Below the pieces are notes generated by a model, which was not told where the DNA came from, made no database searches, and was given only the letters and a program-made list of their open reading frames with translations. Below, piece by piece: positions 17,838 through 26,902 of a stretch of DNA of 64,000 nt. The stretch's first letter is position 1. The number at the start of each line of letters is the position of its first letter. Made by a program: the position numbers and the translations under genes. Source of the stretch: Streptomyces spinosus (GTDB lineage Bacteria; Actinomycetota; Actinomycetes; Streptomycetales; Streptomycetaceae); contig NZ_JAINRC010000006.1 of NCBI RefSeq assembly GCF_020400655.1, positions 1-64,000 on the forward strand, given 5' to 3'.

Positions 17838-20717
17838 ATGAGCCCCTCCGACGCCCCCTCCGCCGCGCACGCGCCGGGCCGGCCCGACCGCCTGGCCGAA
17901 CTGCTGTCCGCGTGCGTCGACGACCCGGCCAGGGTCACGACCGACGTCCCCCGCAGGGTCGCCGCCGCCCACGACGCCTCGCCGTACCTGTTCACCCCGC
18001 GCGCGGTGGTGCGGGCCGTGTCGGCGGCCGAGGTGGGCGCCCTGATGGCCGGCGCCCGCGCGGCCGGGCTGCCGCTCACGCTCCGTTCGGGGGGCACCAG
18101 CCTCGCGGGACAGGCCGGCGGCGACGGCATCCTCGTGGACGTCCGCAGCGCGTGGCGCGCCGCCGAGGTCCTCGACGACGGGCTGCGCGTGCGGGTGCAG
18201 CCGGGGCTGACCGTGCGGCAGGTGAACGCGCGGCTCGCCCGGTACGGGCGCCGGCTCGGCCCCGACCCGGCCAGCGAGTCCGCCTGCACCATCGGCGGTC
18301 TGGTCGCCAACAACTCCAGCGGCATGAACTGCGGCACCCGGGACAACGCCTACCGGACCATGGAGTCCCTGCAGTTCGTGCTGCCCTCCGGCACGGTGGT
18401 CGACACCGCGCTCCCCGACGCCGACGAGGCGCTGCGCGCCCGCGAACCCGCACTGCACGCGGGCCTGCTGCGGCTGCGCGACCGGGTGCGCGGCTCCGCC
18501 GGGTCGCGGGCCACCGTCGAGCGGCTGTTCTCGATGAAGAACACCATGGGCTACGGGCTCAACTCGTTCCTGGACCACGACGAACCGGCGGACATCCTCG
18601 CCCACCTGATGATCGGCAGCGAGGGCACCCTCGGCTTCGTCGGGGAGGCCGTCTTCCGCACCGTCCCCCTGCTGCCGCACACCGCCACCGGTCTGCTGGT
18701 GCTTCCCGGGCTGGCCGAGGCCACCGACGCCCTGCCCGCGCTGCTCGCCGCCGGGGCCCGCACCGCCGAACTCCTCGACGCGGCGTCGCTCCGGGTGGCG
18801 CAGCAGTCCCCCGACCCCGTCGACGAGGTGCGCGGCCTGCGCGTGGAGCGGCACGCGGCCCTGCTGGTGGAGTTCGCCGAGGAGGAGGCCGCACTGCTGG
18901 CGGAGCGGGTGGCGGACGCGCGGCGGGTCCTGGACCGGCTGCCCGCCGTCAACGGCACCGCGCTCGTGGGCGACCCGCGCGCGCGGGCCCGGCTCTGGCA
19001 CCTGCGCAAGGGCCTGTACACCGCCGTCGCGGGCGCGCGCCGCCCCGGCACCACCGCGCTGCTGGAGGACATCGCGGTGCCGATGGACCGGCTGACCGGT
19101 ACCTGCGAGGGCCTGACCGGGCTCTTCGACCGGTACGGCTACCAGGACGCGGTGATCTTCGGCCACGCCCGCGACGGCAACCTCCACTTCATGCTGACCC
19201 AGGACTTCGACTCCGCCGCCGAGGTCGAGCGCTACGCCCGGTTCACCGACGCCATGGTGGACCTCGTCCTGGACGCCGGGGGCACGCTGAAGGCCGAGCA
19301 CGGCACCGGGCGGGCCATGGCGCCGTTCGTGCGCCGGCAGTACGGCGACGAGCTGTACGACGTCATGCGCGAGCTGAAGCGGCTGTGCGACCCGCACGGG
19401 GTGCTCAGCCCGGGTGTGCTCCTGGACGACGACGCGAGCGCGCACCTGCGCAACCTCAAGAGCATCCCGGAGGTCGACCCCGCCGTCGACGCGTGCGTCG
19501 AGTGCGGCTACTGCGAGCCGGTGTGCCCCACCGCCGACGTCACCACGACACCGCGTCAGCGCATCGCCCTGCGGCGCGAGATCGCGCTGGCAACGGCGGC
19601 GGGGGACGAGGAGCGGCGGCGCGCGCTGTCCGAGGACTACGGCTACGCGGCCGTCGACAGCTGCGCGGCCGACAGCCTCTGCGTCACCGCGTGCCCGGTC
19701 ACCATCGACACCGGCGCGGTGATGAAACGCCTGCGCGCCGAGGGGCACGGTGCGGTCGCGCAGCGCGCGGGGAACACGGTGGCCCGGCACTGGGGGACCG
19801 CCGTCAGGGCCGTACGCGTCGCCCTGAACACGGCGCACGCCGCTCCCTCCCCCGTGCTGCGCACCGCCACCGGCGCGCTGCGCCGGCTGGGGGCGGGCGA
19901 GCTGGTACCGGCCTGGGCCGACGACATCCCGCGTGGCGGCCCCGCCCGCCCCGCGCCCCACCGCCCGGCCGGAGCCCGCGCGGTGTTCTTCGCCGCGTGC
20001 GTCGGCAGTCTCTTCGCCCCGCAGGACGGCGGACGGGAGAACCCCGGCGGGGCACCCGGCGCGGCCGGGGCCTTCCTGCGGCTGTGTGCACGGGCCGGGG
20101 TCCCCGTCGCCGTGCCCTCCGGGCTGGACGGGCTGTGCTGCGGCACCCCCTGGCAGTCCAAGGGGTACACCGCCGGCTACGGCACCATGGCCGCGCGCAC
20201 CCTGGAAGCGCTGTGGGAGGCGAGCGGGCACGGCCGGCTGCCGGTGGTGTGCGACGCCTCCTCCTGCACGCACGGCCTGGACCAACTGCGCGACGCCCTA
20301 CCGGAGTCCGACCGCGCCCGCTTCGCCGCGCTGCGCTTCGTCGACAGCGTGGTCTTCGCCGCCGAGCACCTGCTCCCCGCCCTGCCCGAGCCCCGGCGCC
20401 TGGGCCGCCTCGCCCTGCACCCCACCTGCTCCACGGTGCACCTCGGCATCGAGACCGCGCTGCGCACCGTCGCCGCGGCGGTGAGCGACGAGGTGACGGT
20501 CCCCGACAACTGGGGCTGCTGCGCGTTCGCCGGGGACCGGGGTCTGCTGCACCCGGAGATCACCGCGTCGGCCGTCGCCGCCCAGGCCGCCGAGCTGAAG
20601 GCGGGCACGTACGACGCGTACGCCTCCTGCAACCGCACCTGCGAGCTGGGCATGACCCGGGCCACGGGGCAGCCCTACCGTCACGTGCTGGAACTCCTCG
20701 ACGAGGCGACGGCCTGA
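17838..20717 (+). CDS. FAD / 4Fe-4S D-lactate dehydrogenase (quinone-linked type)
   Basis: 959 residues. Residues about 35-270 are a PCMH-type FAD-binding domain (LRSGGTSLAGQAGGDGILVD, GGLVANNSSGMNCGTR). Residues 280-540 are the FAD-oxidase C-terminal domain with the histidine-bearing segments IFGHARDGNLHFML and LKAEHGTGRAMAPFV. Next come two 4Fe-4S motifs, CVECGYCEPVC (about 551) and CAADSLCVTAC (about 608), and two CCG-type cysteine domains (GLCCGTPW, NWGCCAFAGDRG). This is the large single-chain D-lactate/glycolate dehydrogenase architecture. MurQ releases D-lactate, so D-lactate is the likely substrate, oxidised to pyruvate with electrons to the respiratory chain. Last gene of the MurNAc operon. 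Confidence 0.9.
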   Translation: MSPSDAPSAAHAPGRPDRLAELLSACVDDPARVTTDVPRRVAAAHDASPYLFTPRAVVRAVSAAEVGALMAGARAAGLPLTLRSGGTSLAGQAGGDGILVDVRSAWRAAEVLDDGLRVRVQPGLTVRQVNARLARYGRRLGPDPASESACTIGGLVANNSSGMNCGTRDNAYRTMESLQFVLPSGTVVDTALPDADEALRAREPALHAGLLRLRDRVRGSAGSRATVERLFSMKNTMGYGLNSFLDHDEPADILAHLMIGSEGTLGFVGEAVFRTVPLLPHTATGLLVLPGLAEATDALPALLAAGARTAELLDAASLRVAQQSPDPVDEVRGLRVERHAALLVEFAEEEAALLAERVADARRVLDRLPAVNGTALVGDPRARARLWHLRKGLYTAVAGARRPGTTALLEDIAVPMDRLTGTCEGLTGLFDRYGYQDAVIFGHARDGNLHFMLTQDFDSAAEVERYARFTDAMVDLVLDAGGTLKAEHGTGRAMAPFVRRQYGDELYDVMRELKRLCDPHGVLSPGVLLDDDASAHLRNLKSIPEVDPAVDACVECGYCEPVCPTADVTTTPRQRIALRREIALATAAGDEERRRALSEDYGYAAVDSCAADSLCVTACPVTIDTGAVMKRLRAEGHGAVAQRAGNTVARHWGTAVRAVRVALNTAHAAPSPVLRTATGALRRLGAGELVPAWADDIPRGGPARPAPHRPAGARAVFFAACVGSLFAPQDGGRENPGGAPGAAGAFLRLCARAGVPVAVPSGLDGLCCGTPWQSKGYTAGYGTMAARTLEALWEASGHGRLPVVCDASSCTHGLDQLRDALPESDRARFAALRFVDSVVFAAEHLLPALPEPRRLGRLALHPTCSTVHLGIETALRTVAAAVSDEVTVPDNWGCCAFAGDRGLLHPEITASAVAAQAAELKAGTYDAYASCNRTCELGMTRATGQPYRHVLELLDEATA

Positions 20718-21075
20718 CGGGGGCACGGTCTGCGGCGCGGCGCCTCACCCGCGAGGCGTACCCATCCCGGCCTCCTCCGGGCGACGTTCCCCCCGGGGGC
20801 TCAGGGCCCGCCCGCCCGCGGCCCGGCGCCGCCTCACCCCAGGCGCCTCACCCCACAGCACCCCGTCCCCAGCAGCCGTACGCGGTCCAGCGGCGCACTA
20901 CCCGGGGCACCCGCGCCCCGGTCCGGCCGCACCTGACCGTGGGGCGACCCACCCGTATCCGGCCACACCTCACTTCCCGAGCCGCGCTCCACGGGGCAAG
21001 CCGCCCGCACCTGAGCGGCCCGTACCTCACACTCCGAAGCCGTCGCCCGGTGAGTGACCCGTACCCCGGCGCGCC
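20718..21075. other. convergent intergenic region
   Basis: 358 bp between converging genes. It contains irregular repeats of CGCACCTGA / CCACACCTCAC type words (about 20920-21030) and short GC-rich inverted repeats, but no clear single terminator hairpin with a T-tract and no recognised gene. Confidence 0.5.
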
Positions 21076-21663
21076 TCACGCCCCGGGAGCCGCGCGCGTC
21101 CCGCCGCGCAGTCCGTCCATGACCAGGTCGAGGAGGCGGGCGGCGCGGGGCTGCCAGTCGTCGTGGGGGTCGAGTTGCCACAGGCCCGCTATGGCGAGGA
21201 AGAAGTCGTCCGAGGTGACTCCGGGCCGGATGGTGCCCGCTTCCTCGTTGGCGCGGAGCAACCGCTCCGCCGCGCGGGCCACCGGGGTGGGCGACGGCTT
21301 GGCAGGGCCGCCCGGCGCGCCGGTGACCTGGCGTATCGCGTCGGCCAGCCCGGCCTTGGCCATGGCGAACTCGGCGAGCCGGTCCATCCAGGCGCGCAGG
21401 GCCTCGTCGGGTGCCCGGCCCGCGAGCAGGTCTTCCGCGCTCTCCGCGACCTGCCGCATCTCGTGGCGGTAGATCTCCAGGACGAGTGACTCGCGGTTGG
21501 GGAAGTTGCGGTAGAAGGTGCCCTGCCCGACCCCGGCCTTCTTGGCGATCACGCTCAGCGGGGCGTCGGCGCAGTGCGACAGCTCGGTGAGCGCCACCTC
21601 CAGGATGCGCTCGCGGTTGCGCTGTGCGTCCGAGCGCCGGGGTGAGTCCTTCTGCTGCGGCAC
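21076..21663 (-). CDS. TetR-family repressor beside the aldehyde oxidoreductase operon
   Basis: 195 residues. Residues 10-60 are a TetR helix-turn-helix (NRERILEVALTELSH, LSVIAKKAGVGQGTFYRNFPNRESLV). The remainder is an all-helical ligand domain of the AcrR type with a conserved LADAIRQVTGA segment. The GTG at 21663 follows GAGGAGG. It is divergent from the molybdenum oxidoreductase genes, with two matching palindromes between, so it probably represses both itself and that operon in the absence of an aromatic or aldehyde ligand. The ligand is not readable. Confidence 0.9.
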   Translation of the reverse strand: MPQQKDSPRRSDAQRNRERILEVALTELSHCADAPLSVIAKKAGVGQGTFYRNFPNRESLVLEIYRHEMRQVAESAEDLLAGRAPDEALRAWMDRLAEFAMAKAGLADAIRQVTGAPGGPAKPSPTPVARAAERLLRANEEAGTIRPGVTSDDFFLAIAGLWQLDPHDDWQPRAARLLDLVMDGLRGGTRAAPGA

Positions 21664-21704
21664 TCGTCCTCCTCACGGCGTGGCCGAACCTCGCCCTTGC
21701 TAAG

Positions 21705-21748
21705 CGGACAAGTGTCCGTTACGTTTCGTGTGACCGGACAGCTATCCG
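21705..21748. promoter_or_regulatory. paired TetR operators
   Basis: CGGACAAGTGTCCG (21705-21718; arms CGGACA/TGTCCG) and CGGACAGCTATCCG (21735-21748; one mismatch in the right arm). The copies are 30 bp apart start to start, about three helical turns, so both present the same face. They lie in the 353-bp divergent gap; the remaining leader to 22016 is C-rich with nothing else recognised. Confidence 0.75.
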
Positions 21749-22016
21749 TTTAGTTTCACCATAGCGGCCGGGGCGGCCCCCCGGCAGTCCGCGGTCGCCC
21801 GGACCGGGGTCCCAGCCCCCGGCACCCGGCCCGGCACCGTGCCCTTCGCAGCCCGCCCGCACCCCCGGACCCGCACCTCGAACCCGCACCTCCGCCCCGC
21901 CCGTCACGGCACACGCCGCACGGCACACACGCACGGCAGACACCGCAGACACACCCCCCGCGCCGGCCACCCCCGGCAGCCGGCCCCCTGTTCTGGAAAC
22001 GCGAAAGAAGCAGCCA

Positions 22017-22598
22017 ATGGCCTCATCGACGTCCAGTGTCATCACCCTGAAGATCAACGGCGAGAAGTACACACTGCCCGTCGACCACCGCACCACCCTG
22101 CTCGACGCCCTGCGCGAGCGTCTCGACCTCACCGGCACCAAGAAGGGCTGCGACCAGGGGCAGTGCGGCGCCTGTACGGTCCTGCTGGACGGACGCAGGT
22201 CCGTCGCCTGTCTGCAACTGGCCGTGGCGGCCGAGGGCCGGGAGATCACCACCATCGAAGGCGTGGCCGACGGCGACCGTCTCCACCCCGTGCAGCAGGC
22301 GTTCCTCGACCTGGACGGCTTCCAGTGCGGCTACTGCACACCCGGCCAGATCTGCTCGGCGATCGGGATGATCGAGGAGCACGCGGCCGGCTGGCCGAGC
22401 GCCGTCACCGAGGACGTCCGCCCCGAAGCGGGGCCACCACCCCTGACCGCAGAGGAGATCCGCGAGCGGATGAGCGGAAACCTGTGCCGTTGCGCCGCGT
22501 ACGTCTCGATCGTCGACGCGGTGGCCCGCGCGGCCGGGGCCGGCCAGGACGAGGCCCGCGCGCACTCCGCGACGGGCGCCGAGGAGGCCGTGGCATGA
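22017..22598 (+). CDS. molybdenum aldehyde oxidoreductase, 2x[2Fe-2S] subunit (PaoA-like)
   Basis: 193 residues. Residues 8-85 are a plant-type ferredoxin domain with cluster ligands in CDQGQCGAC and a fourth Cys in SVACLQL. Residues 95-175 are the second cluster helix bundle with CGYC and CRC. It passes electrons from the molybdenum centre to FAD. The E. coli counterpart PaoA has a Tat signal for periplasmic export; none is seen here (MASSTSSVITLKING), so the enzyme is probably cytoplasmic. The ATG at 22017 has AAAGAAG upstream. Its TGA overlaps the next ATG. First gene of a four-gene operon. Confidence 0.92.
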   Translation: MASSTSSVITLKINGEKYTLPVDHRTTLLDALRERLDLTGTKKGCDQGQCGACTVLLDGRRSVACLQLAVAAEGREITTIEGVADGDRLHPVQQAFLDLDGFQCGYCTPGQICSAIGMIEEHAAGWPSAVTEDVRPEAGPPPLTAEEIRERMSGNLCRCAAYVSIVDAVARAAGAGQDEARAHSATGAEEAVA

Positions 22599-23587
22599 GG
22601 GAGTTCGACTACCAGCGGGCGCACGACGTCGCCGGGGCCGTCGCCCTGCTCGGCACCGATCCGGACACCCGCTACCTCGGCGGCGGCACCAACCTCGTCG
22701 ACCTGATGAAGACCGGTGTCGAGCGGCCCACGCGGCTCGTCGACATCCGCGAACTCCCGCTGGACGAGATCGAGACCACGCCGGAGGGCGGCCTGCGCAT
22801 CGGCGCCACCGTCACCAACGGCGACCTGGCCGCCCACCCCGAGGTCCGCCGCCGCTATCCGGCGCTCGCCCAGGCGGTGCTCGCCGGGGCCTCCGGGCAG
22901 CTGCGCAACATGGCCACGGTCGGCGGGAACCTGCTCCAGCGCACCCGCTGCGGCTACTTCACCGACGTCACCCAGCCCTGCAACAAGCGGGTGCCCGGCA
23001 GCGGTTGCCCTGCCATCGAGGGAGAGCACCACAACCACGCGATCCTGGGCGCCTCCGGCCACTGCGTGGCCGTACACCCCTCGGACATGGCCGTGGCTTT
23101 GACCGCCTTCGACGCCGTGGTCGGGTTCGAGACGGCGGACGGGCCCGGACAGGTGCCGTTCGCCGACTTCTACCTGCCCGTCGGGGACACCCCGCACCGG
23201 GAGACCGCCCTGCCGCCGGGCGCGCTGATCACCGGCGTCACGCTGCCGCCCGCCCCGGTCGCCGCCCGCTCCCGCTACCGCAAGGTCCGCGAGCGTGCCT
23301 CCTACGCCTTCGCCATCGGCTCCCTCGCCGCCGCGCTCGACGTCCGGGACGGCGTCGTCCAGGACGCGCGCCTGGCCCTCGGCGCCGTGGCCTCCCGGCC
23401 ATGGCGGGCCGCCGCGGCCGAGCGGGTCCTGGCCGGCGCACCGGCCACCGCCGATACCTACGCCGCCGCGGCGGACGCCGAGCTGGCGGCGGCACGGCCA
23501 CTGCCGCACAACGGGTACAAGGTGGACCTCGTCCGCAACCTCGTGGTGGCCGTCCTGACCGAACTCGCCGAGGAGACCGCACGATGA
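22595..23587 (+). CDS. molybdenum aldehyde oxidoreductase, FAD subunit with extra Fe-S motif (PaoB-like)
   Basis: 330 residues. FAD-binding domain of the xanthine dehydrogenase family: YLGGGTNLVDLMK (about 30-42), ASGQLRNMATVGGNLLQRT (about 105-123) and a C-terminal CO-dehydrogenase flavoprotein domain from about 215. Between them is a cysteine insert RCGYFTDVTQPCNKRVPGSGC (about 123-145), the 4Fe-4S-binding loop described for E. coli PaoB and 4-hydroxybenzoyl-CoA reductase-type enzymes. This places it in the YagTSR/PaoABC subgroup and not with ordinary xanthine dehydrogenases. The ATG overlaps the upstream TGA, and its own TGA overlaps the next ATG. Confidence 0.92.
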   Translation: MREFDYQRAHDVAGAVALLGTDPDTRYLGGGTNLVDLMKTGVERPTRLVDIRELPLDEIETTPEGGLRIGATVTNGDLAAHPEVRRRYPALAQAVLAGASGQLRNMATVGGNLLQRTRCGYFTDVTQPCNKRVPGSGCPAIEGEHHNHAILGASGHCVAVHPSDMAVALTAFDAVVGFETADGPGQVPFADFYLPVGDTPHRETALPPGALITGVTLPPAPVAARSRYRKVRERASYAFAIGSLAAALDVRDGVVQDARLALGAVASRPWRAAAAERVLAGAPATADTYAAAADAELAAARPLPHNGYKVDLVRNLVVAVLTELAEETAR

Positions 23588-25722
23588 CCGCCGTCACCAC
23601 CGGAACACCCGCGCAGGCGCCTGTCGTCGGCACCGGCCACACCCGTGTCGAGGGCAGGGACAAGGTCACCGGAGCGGCCCGCTACGCGGGCGAGGTGCCC
23701 TTCGCCGGCCTCGCCCACGGCTGGCTGGTGCTGTCCACGGTCGCCCGGGGCCGCGTCACCGCCCTCGACACCGAGCCCGTCCTCGCCATGCCGGGCGTGC
23801 TGGCCGTGCTGGACCACCGCAACGCCCCGCGCCTGGAGACCGACTACACCGGTCTGATGGGCATGCGGCCCGACCCGACCTGCGCGGTCTTCCAGCACGA
23901 CCGGGTGCCGCACCGGGGCTGGCCGGTGGCACTGGTCGTCGCGGAGACCTCCGAGCAGGCGCGGGAGGCCGCCGAGGCCCTCGTCGTGCACTACGAACAG
24001 GAGCCGCACGACGTCGAGTTCACCGGCGAGCGCCCGGACGCGTACCCGCTGGACGGCCACATGCCGGCGGTGACGGAGAAGGGCGACCTCGACGCCGCCC
24101 TCGCCTCCTCGCCCGTCGTCGTGGACGCCGAGTACACCACCCCCGAAGAGCACCACAACCCGATGGAGCCGCACGCGGCGACCGCCCGCTGGGACGGCGG
24201 GCGGCTGGAGGTGATCGACTCCAACCAGGGCGTCACCTGGGTCGCCGGCGAACTCGCGAACCTCTTCTCGCTCGACCCGGCCTCCGTGCGGGTGCGCTCC
24301 GAGCACGTCGGCGGCGGCTTCGGCAGCAAGGGCGTGCGCGCCCACCAGGTCGCCGCCGTGATGGCCGCGACCGTCCTGCAGCGGCCCGTGCGGGTGGTCC
24401 TCACCCGGCGCCAGATGTTCTCGCTGGCCGGCTACCGCAGCCCCACCACCCAGCGGGTCCGGCTCGGCGCCGGCACCGACGGACGGCTGCGCGCGCTGGA
24501 GCACAGCTCGGTCAGCGCCACCTCCACGGTGTACGAGTTCGTCGAGGCGAGCGCCGGGGTGGCGCGGGTGATGTACGACGCCGAGGCCCACCACACCGCC
24601 AACCGCCTCGTACGGCTCGACGTGCCGACCCCGACGTTCATGCGCGCGCCGGGCGAGGCACCCGGGTCGTTCGCGCTGGAGGCGGCGCTGGACGAACTCG
24701 CCGAGAAGTGCGGGATCGACCCGGTCGAGCTGCGGCTGCGCAACGAACCGGACAAGGGCCCGGTGTCGGGCCTGCCGTTCGCCGGCCGCAACCTGGCGGC
24801 CTGCTTCCGGGAGGGCGCCCGCCGGTTCGGCTGGGCGGACCGGGACCCGCGCCCCGGGGTGCGCCGCGACGGCCGCTGGCTGCTCGGCACCGGTACGGCC
24901 GCGGCCTCGTTCCCGGCGGGCGCAGCGCCGTCCACCGCCGCCGCGACCGCGCACCCGGACGGCACCTTCACCGTGCGGATCTCCGCGGCCGACATCGGCA
25001 CCGGCGCCCGTACCGCGCTCACCCTGGTCGCCGCCGACGCCCTCCAGGTGCCGCCGGAGCGGATCCAGGTGCGCATCGGGGACAGCGCCTTCGGCCCCGC
25101 GATGATCGCCGGTGGCTCGATGGGCACCCGTTCCTGGGCCTGGGCGGTCCGCACCGCCGCGGGTGAACTGCGCGAACGGCTGGCCCTCGGCGCCGACGTC
25201 CCGTCGGACGGGATCACCGTGCGTGCCGACACGGCCGAGGCCATCGCCGCCCTGCCGCCCGCCGAACGGCACTCCTTCGGCGCGCAGTTCGCCGAGGTCG
25301 CCGTGGACGTCGGCACCGGTGAGGTGCGGGTGCGGCGCATGCTCGGCATCTTCGCGGCGGGCCGGATCGTCAACCCGCTCACCGCCCGCAACCAGCTGCG
25401 GGGCGGCATGATCTGGGGCATCTCCATGGCCCTGCACGAGGAGGCCCACCGGGACGGCGCCTCGGGCGGCCACGTCGGCGCCGACCTCGCCGGCTACCAC
25501 GTGGCCACCCACGCCGACGTGCCCCGCGTAGAGGCCGACTGGATCGAGGACCCGGACCCGGACGACCCGGTCGGCATCAAGGGCATCGGGGAGGTCGGCA
25601 TCGTCGGCGCCGCCGCGGCCATCGCCAACGCGGTCTGGCACGCGACCGGTGTACGCCACCGTTCCCTGCCCATCCGGCCCGACCGGGTCCTCAGGGCCGC
25701 CGCGGGGGCGCCGGATGCTTGA
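23584..25722 (+). CDS. molybdenum aldehyde oxidoreductase, molybdopterin subunit (PaoC-like)
   Basis: 712 residues. Aldehyde oxidase / xanthine dehydrogenase a/b hammerhead domain (residues about 20-130), then the molybdopterin-binding domain. Visible are HVGGGFGSKGVRAHQVAAVMA near 240, the moco-contact segment PTFMRAPGEAPGSFALE near 345, and the base glutamate in GIKGIGEVGIVGAAAAIANAV near 665-685. It hydroxylates aldehydes to carboxylic acids; PaoC-type enzymes prefer aromatic aldehydes, so that substrate class is likely. Coupled by ATGA to the FAD subunit. The following xdhC-type gene overlaps its end by 8 bp. Confidence 0.93.
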   Translation: MTAVTTGTPAQAPVVGTGHTRVEGRDKVTGAARYAGEVPFAGLAHGWLVLSTVARGRVTALDTEPVLAMPGVLAVLDHRNAPRLETDYTGLMGMRPDPTCAVFQHDRVPHRGWPVALVVAETSEQAREAAEALVVHYEQEPHDVEFTGERPDAYPLDGHMPAVTEKGDLDAALASSPVVVDAEYTTPEEHHNPMEPHAATARWDGGRLEVIDSNQGVTWVAGELANLFSLDPASVRVRSEHVGGGFGSKGVRAHQVAAVMAATVLQRPVRVVLTRRQMFSLAGYRSPTTQRVRLGAGTDGRLRALEHSSVSATSTVYEFVEASAGVARVMYDAEAHHTANRLVRLDVPTPTFMRAPGEAPGSFALEAALDELAEKCGIDPVELRLRNEPDKGPVSGLPFAGRNLAACFREGARRFGWADRDPRPGVRRDGRWLLGTGTAAASFPAGAAPSTAAATAHPDGTFTVRISAADIGTGARTALTLVAADALQVPPERIQVRIGDSAFGPAMIAGGSMGTRSWAWAVRTAAGELRERLALGADVPSDGITVRADTAEAIAALPPAERHSFGAQFAEVAVDVGTGEVRVRRMLGIFAAGRIVNPLTARNQLRGGMIWGISMALHEEAHRDGASGGHVGADLAGYHVATHADVPRVEADWIEDPDPDDPVGIKGIGEVGIVGAAAAIANAVWHATGVRHRSLPIRPDRVLRAAAGAPDA

Positions 25723-26875
25723 CCTGGCCGAGGAGCTGCGCCGCTGGACCGAGGAGGGCCGGGAGTTCGCCGTCGCCACCGTGGTGGCGGTCGGCGGCAG
25801 CGCGCCGCGCGGTCCCGGCGCGGCCCTCGCCGTCGACCGCGCGGGCACGGTCATCGGCTCGGTCTCCGGCGGCTGCGTGGAGGGCGCGGTCTACGACCTG
25901 TGCCGCGAGGCGCTGCGGACCGGTCAGAGCGTGACGGAACGGTTCGGGTACAGCGACGAGGACGCGTTCGCCGTGGGGCTGACCTGCGGCGGGACGATCG
26001 AGGTGCTGGTCACGCCGGTGGCCGGCGACGCCCCCGTACGGACCGTCCTGCGGCCGGCGCTGTCGGCCGCAGCGCAGGGCGAACCGGCGGCCCTCGCCCG
26101 GGTCGCCCGGGGCCCCGCCGAACTCCTCGGCCGGGCCCTGCTGGTCCGGTCCGACGGCACGGTGGAGGGCGGTCTCGGCGGCCGCCCGGAGCTGGACCGG
26201 GTGGCGGCGGCCGAGGCCCGGGCGCTGCTGGAGGCGGGCCGCACCGGCACGGTGGAGCTGTCGGCGGAAGGCTCGCTCTGCCCTGGCGGTGTGACGCTGC
26301 TGGTCGAGTCGAACGTGCCGCCTCCGCGCATGATCGTCTTCGGCGCGGTGGACTTCGCGTCGGCGCTCGCCCGGGCCGGGAAGTTCCTCGGCTACCACGT
26401 CACCGTCTGCGACGCCCGCCCGGTCTTCGCCACGCCGGACCGGTTCCCGGACGCCGACGAGGTGGTCGTCGACTGGCCGCACCGCTACCTGCGGAGCACC
26501 ACGACCGACGCCCGTACGGTCCTGTGCGTGCTCACCCATGACGCGAAGTTCGACGTGCCGCTGCTGAAGGTGGCCCTGCGGATGCCGGTCGCGTTCGTCG
26601 GGGCGATGGGTTCGCGCCGCACCCACGAGGACCGCGACCGGCGTCTGCGGGCGGAGGGCCTCACCGAACGGGAGCTGTCCCGCCTCCGCTCGCCGATCGG
26701 CCTGGATCTCGGCGCCCGCACACCGGAGGAGACCGCCCTGTCCATCGCGGCGGAGGTCGTCGCCGCCCGGCGCGGCGGGACGGGAGCGCCGCTGACCGGC
26801 GGCAGGACGCCGATCCACCACGAGGGCGGGCACGAGAACGGGCACGGGGACGGCGGACGGGCGGCGGTCGCCTGA
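25715..26875 (+). CDS. XdhC/CoxI family molybdenum-cofactor maturation factor
   Basis: 386 residues. The N-terminal XdhC-CoxI domain (residues 8-75) has VGGSAPRGPGAAL and SVSGGCVEGAVYD. The C-terminal Rossmann domain (about 215-370) starts MIVFGAVDFASALAR and contains FVGAMGSRRTHEDR. Such proteins bind and sulfurate the molybdenum cofactor and load it into the large subunit; PaoD is the counterpart in E. coli. The ATG at 25715 lies inside the 3' end of the molybdopterin-subunit gene, giving coupled translation. Glu/His/Gly-rich C-terminal tail (residues 370-380, HHEGGHENGHGDGG) of unknown purpose. Confidence 0.9.
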   Translation: MLDLAEELRRWTEEGREFAVATVVAVGGSAPRGPGAALAVDRAGTVIGSVSGGCVEGAVYDLCREALRTGQSVTERFGYSDEDAFAVGLTCGGTIEVLVTPVAGDAPVRTVLRPALSAAAQGEPAALARVARGPAELLGRALLVRSDGTVEGGLGGRPELDRVAAAEARALLEAGRTGTVELSAEGSLCPGGVTLLVESNVPPPRMIVFGAVDFASALARAGKFLGYHVTVCDARPVFATPDRFPDADEVVVDWPHRYLRSTTTDARTVLCVLTHDAKFDVPLLKVALRMPVAFVGAMGSRRTHEDRDRRLRAEGLTERELSRLRSPIGLDLGARTPEETALSIAAEVVAARRGGTGAPLTGGRTPIHHEGGHENGHGDGGRAAVA

Positions 26876-26902
26876 CGGACGCGCCCCCGGTACCCGGCCC
26901 GG

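Noticed and set aside
17748..20285. 845-codon open frame antisense to the D-lactate dehydrogenase gene, and similar long antisense frames throughout
   Set aside because: Open only because stop codons are rare at this GC content; the translations are low-complexity Arg/Gly/Ala/Val-rich and the opposite strand carries clear protein families.
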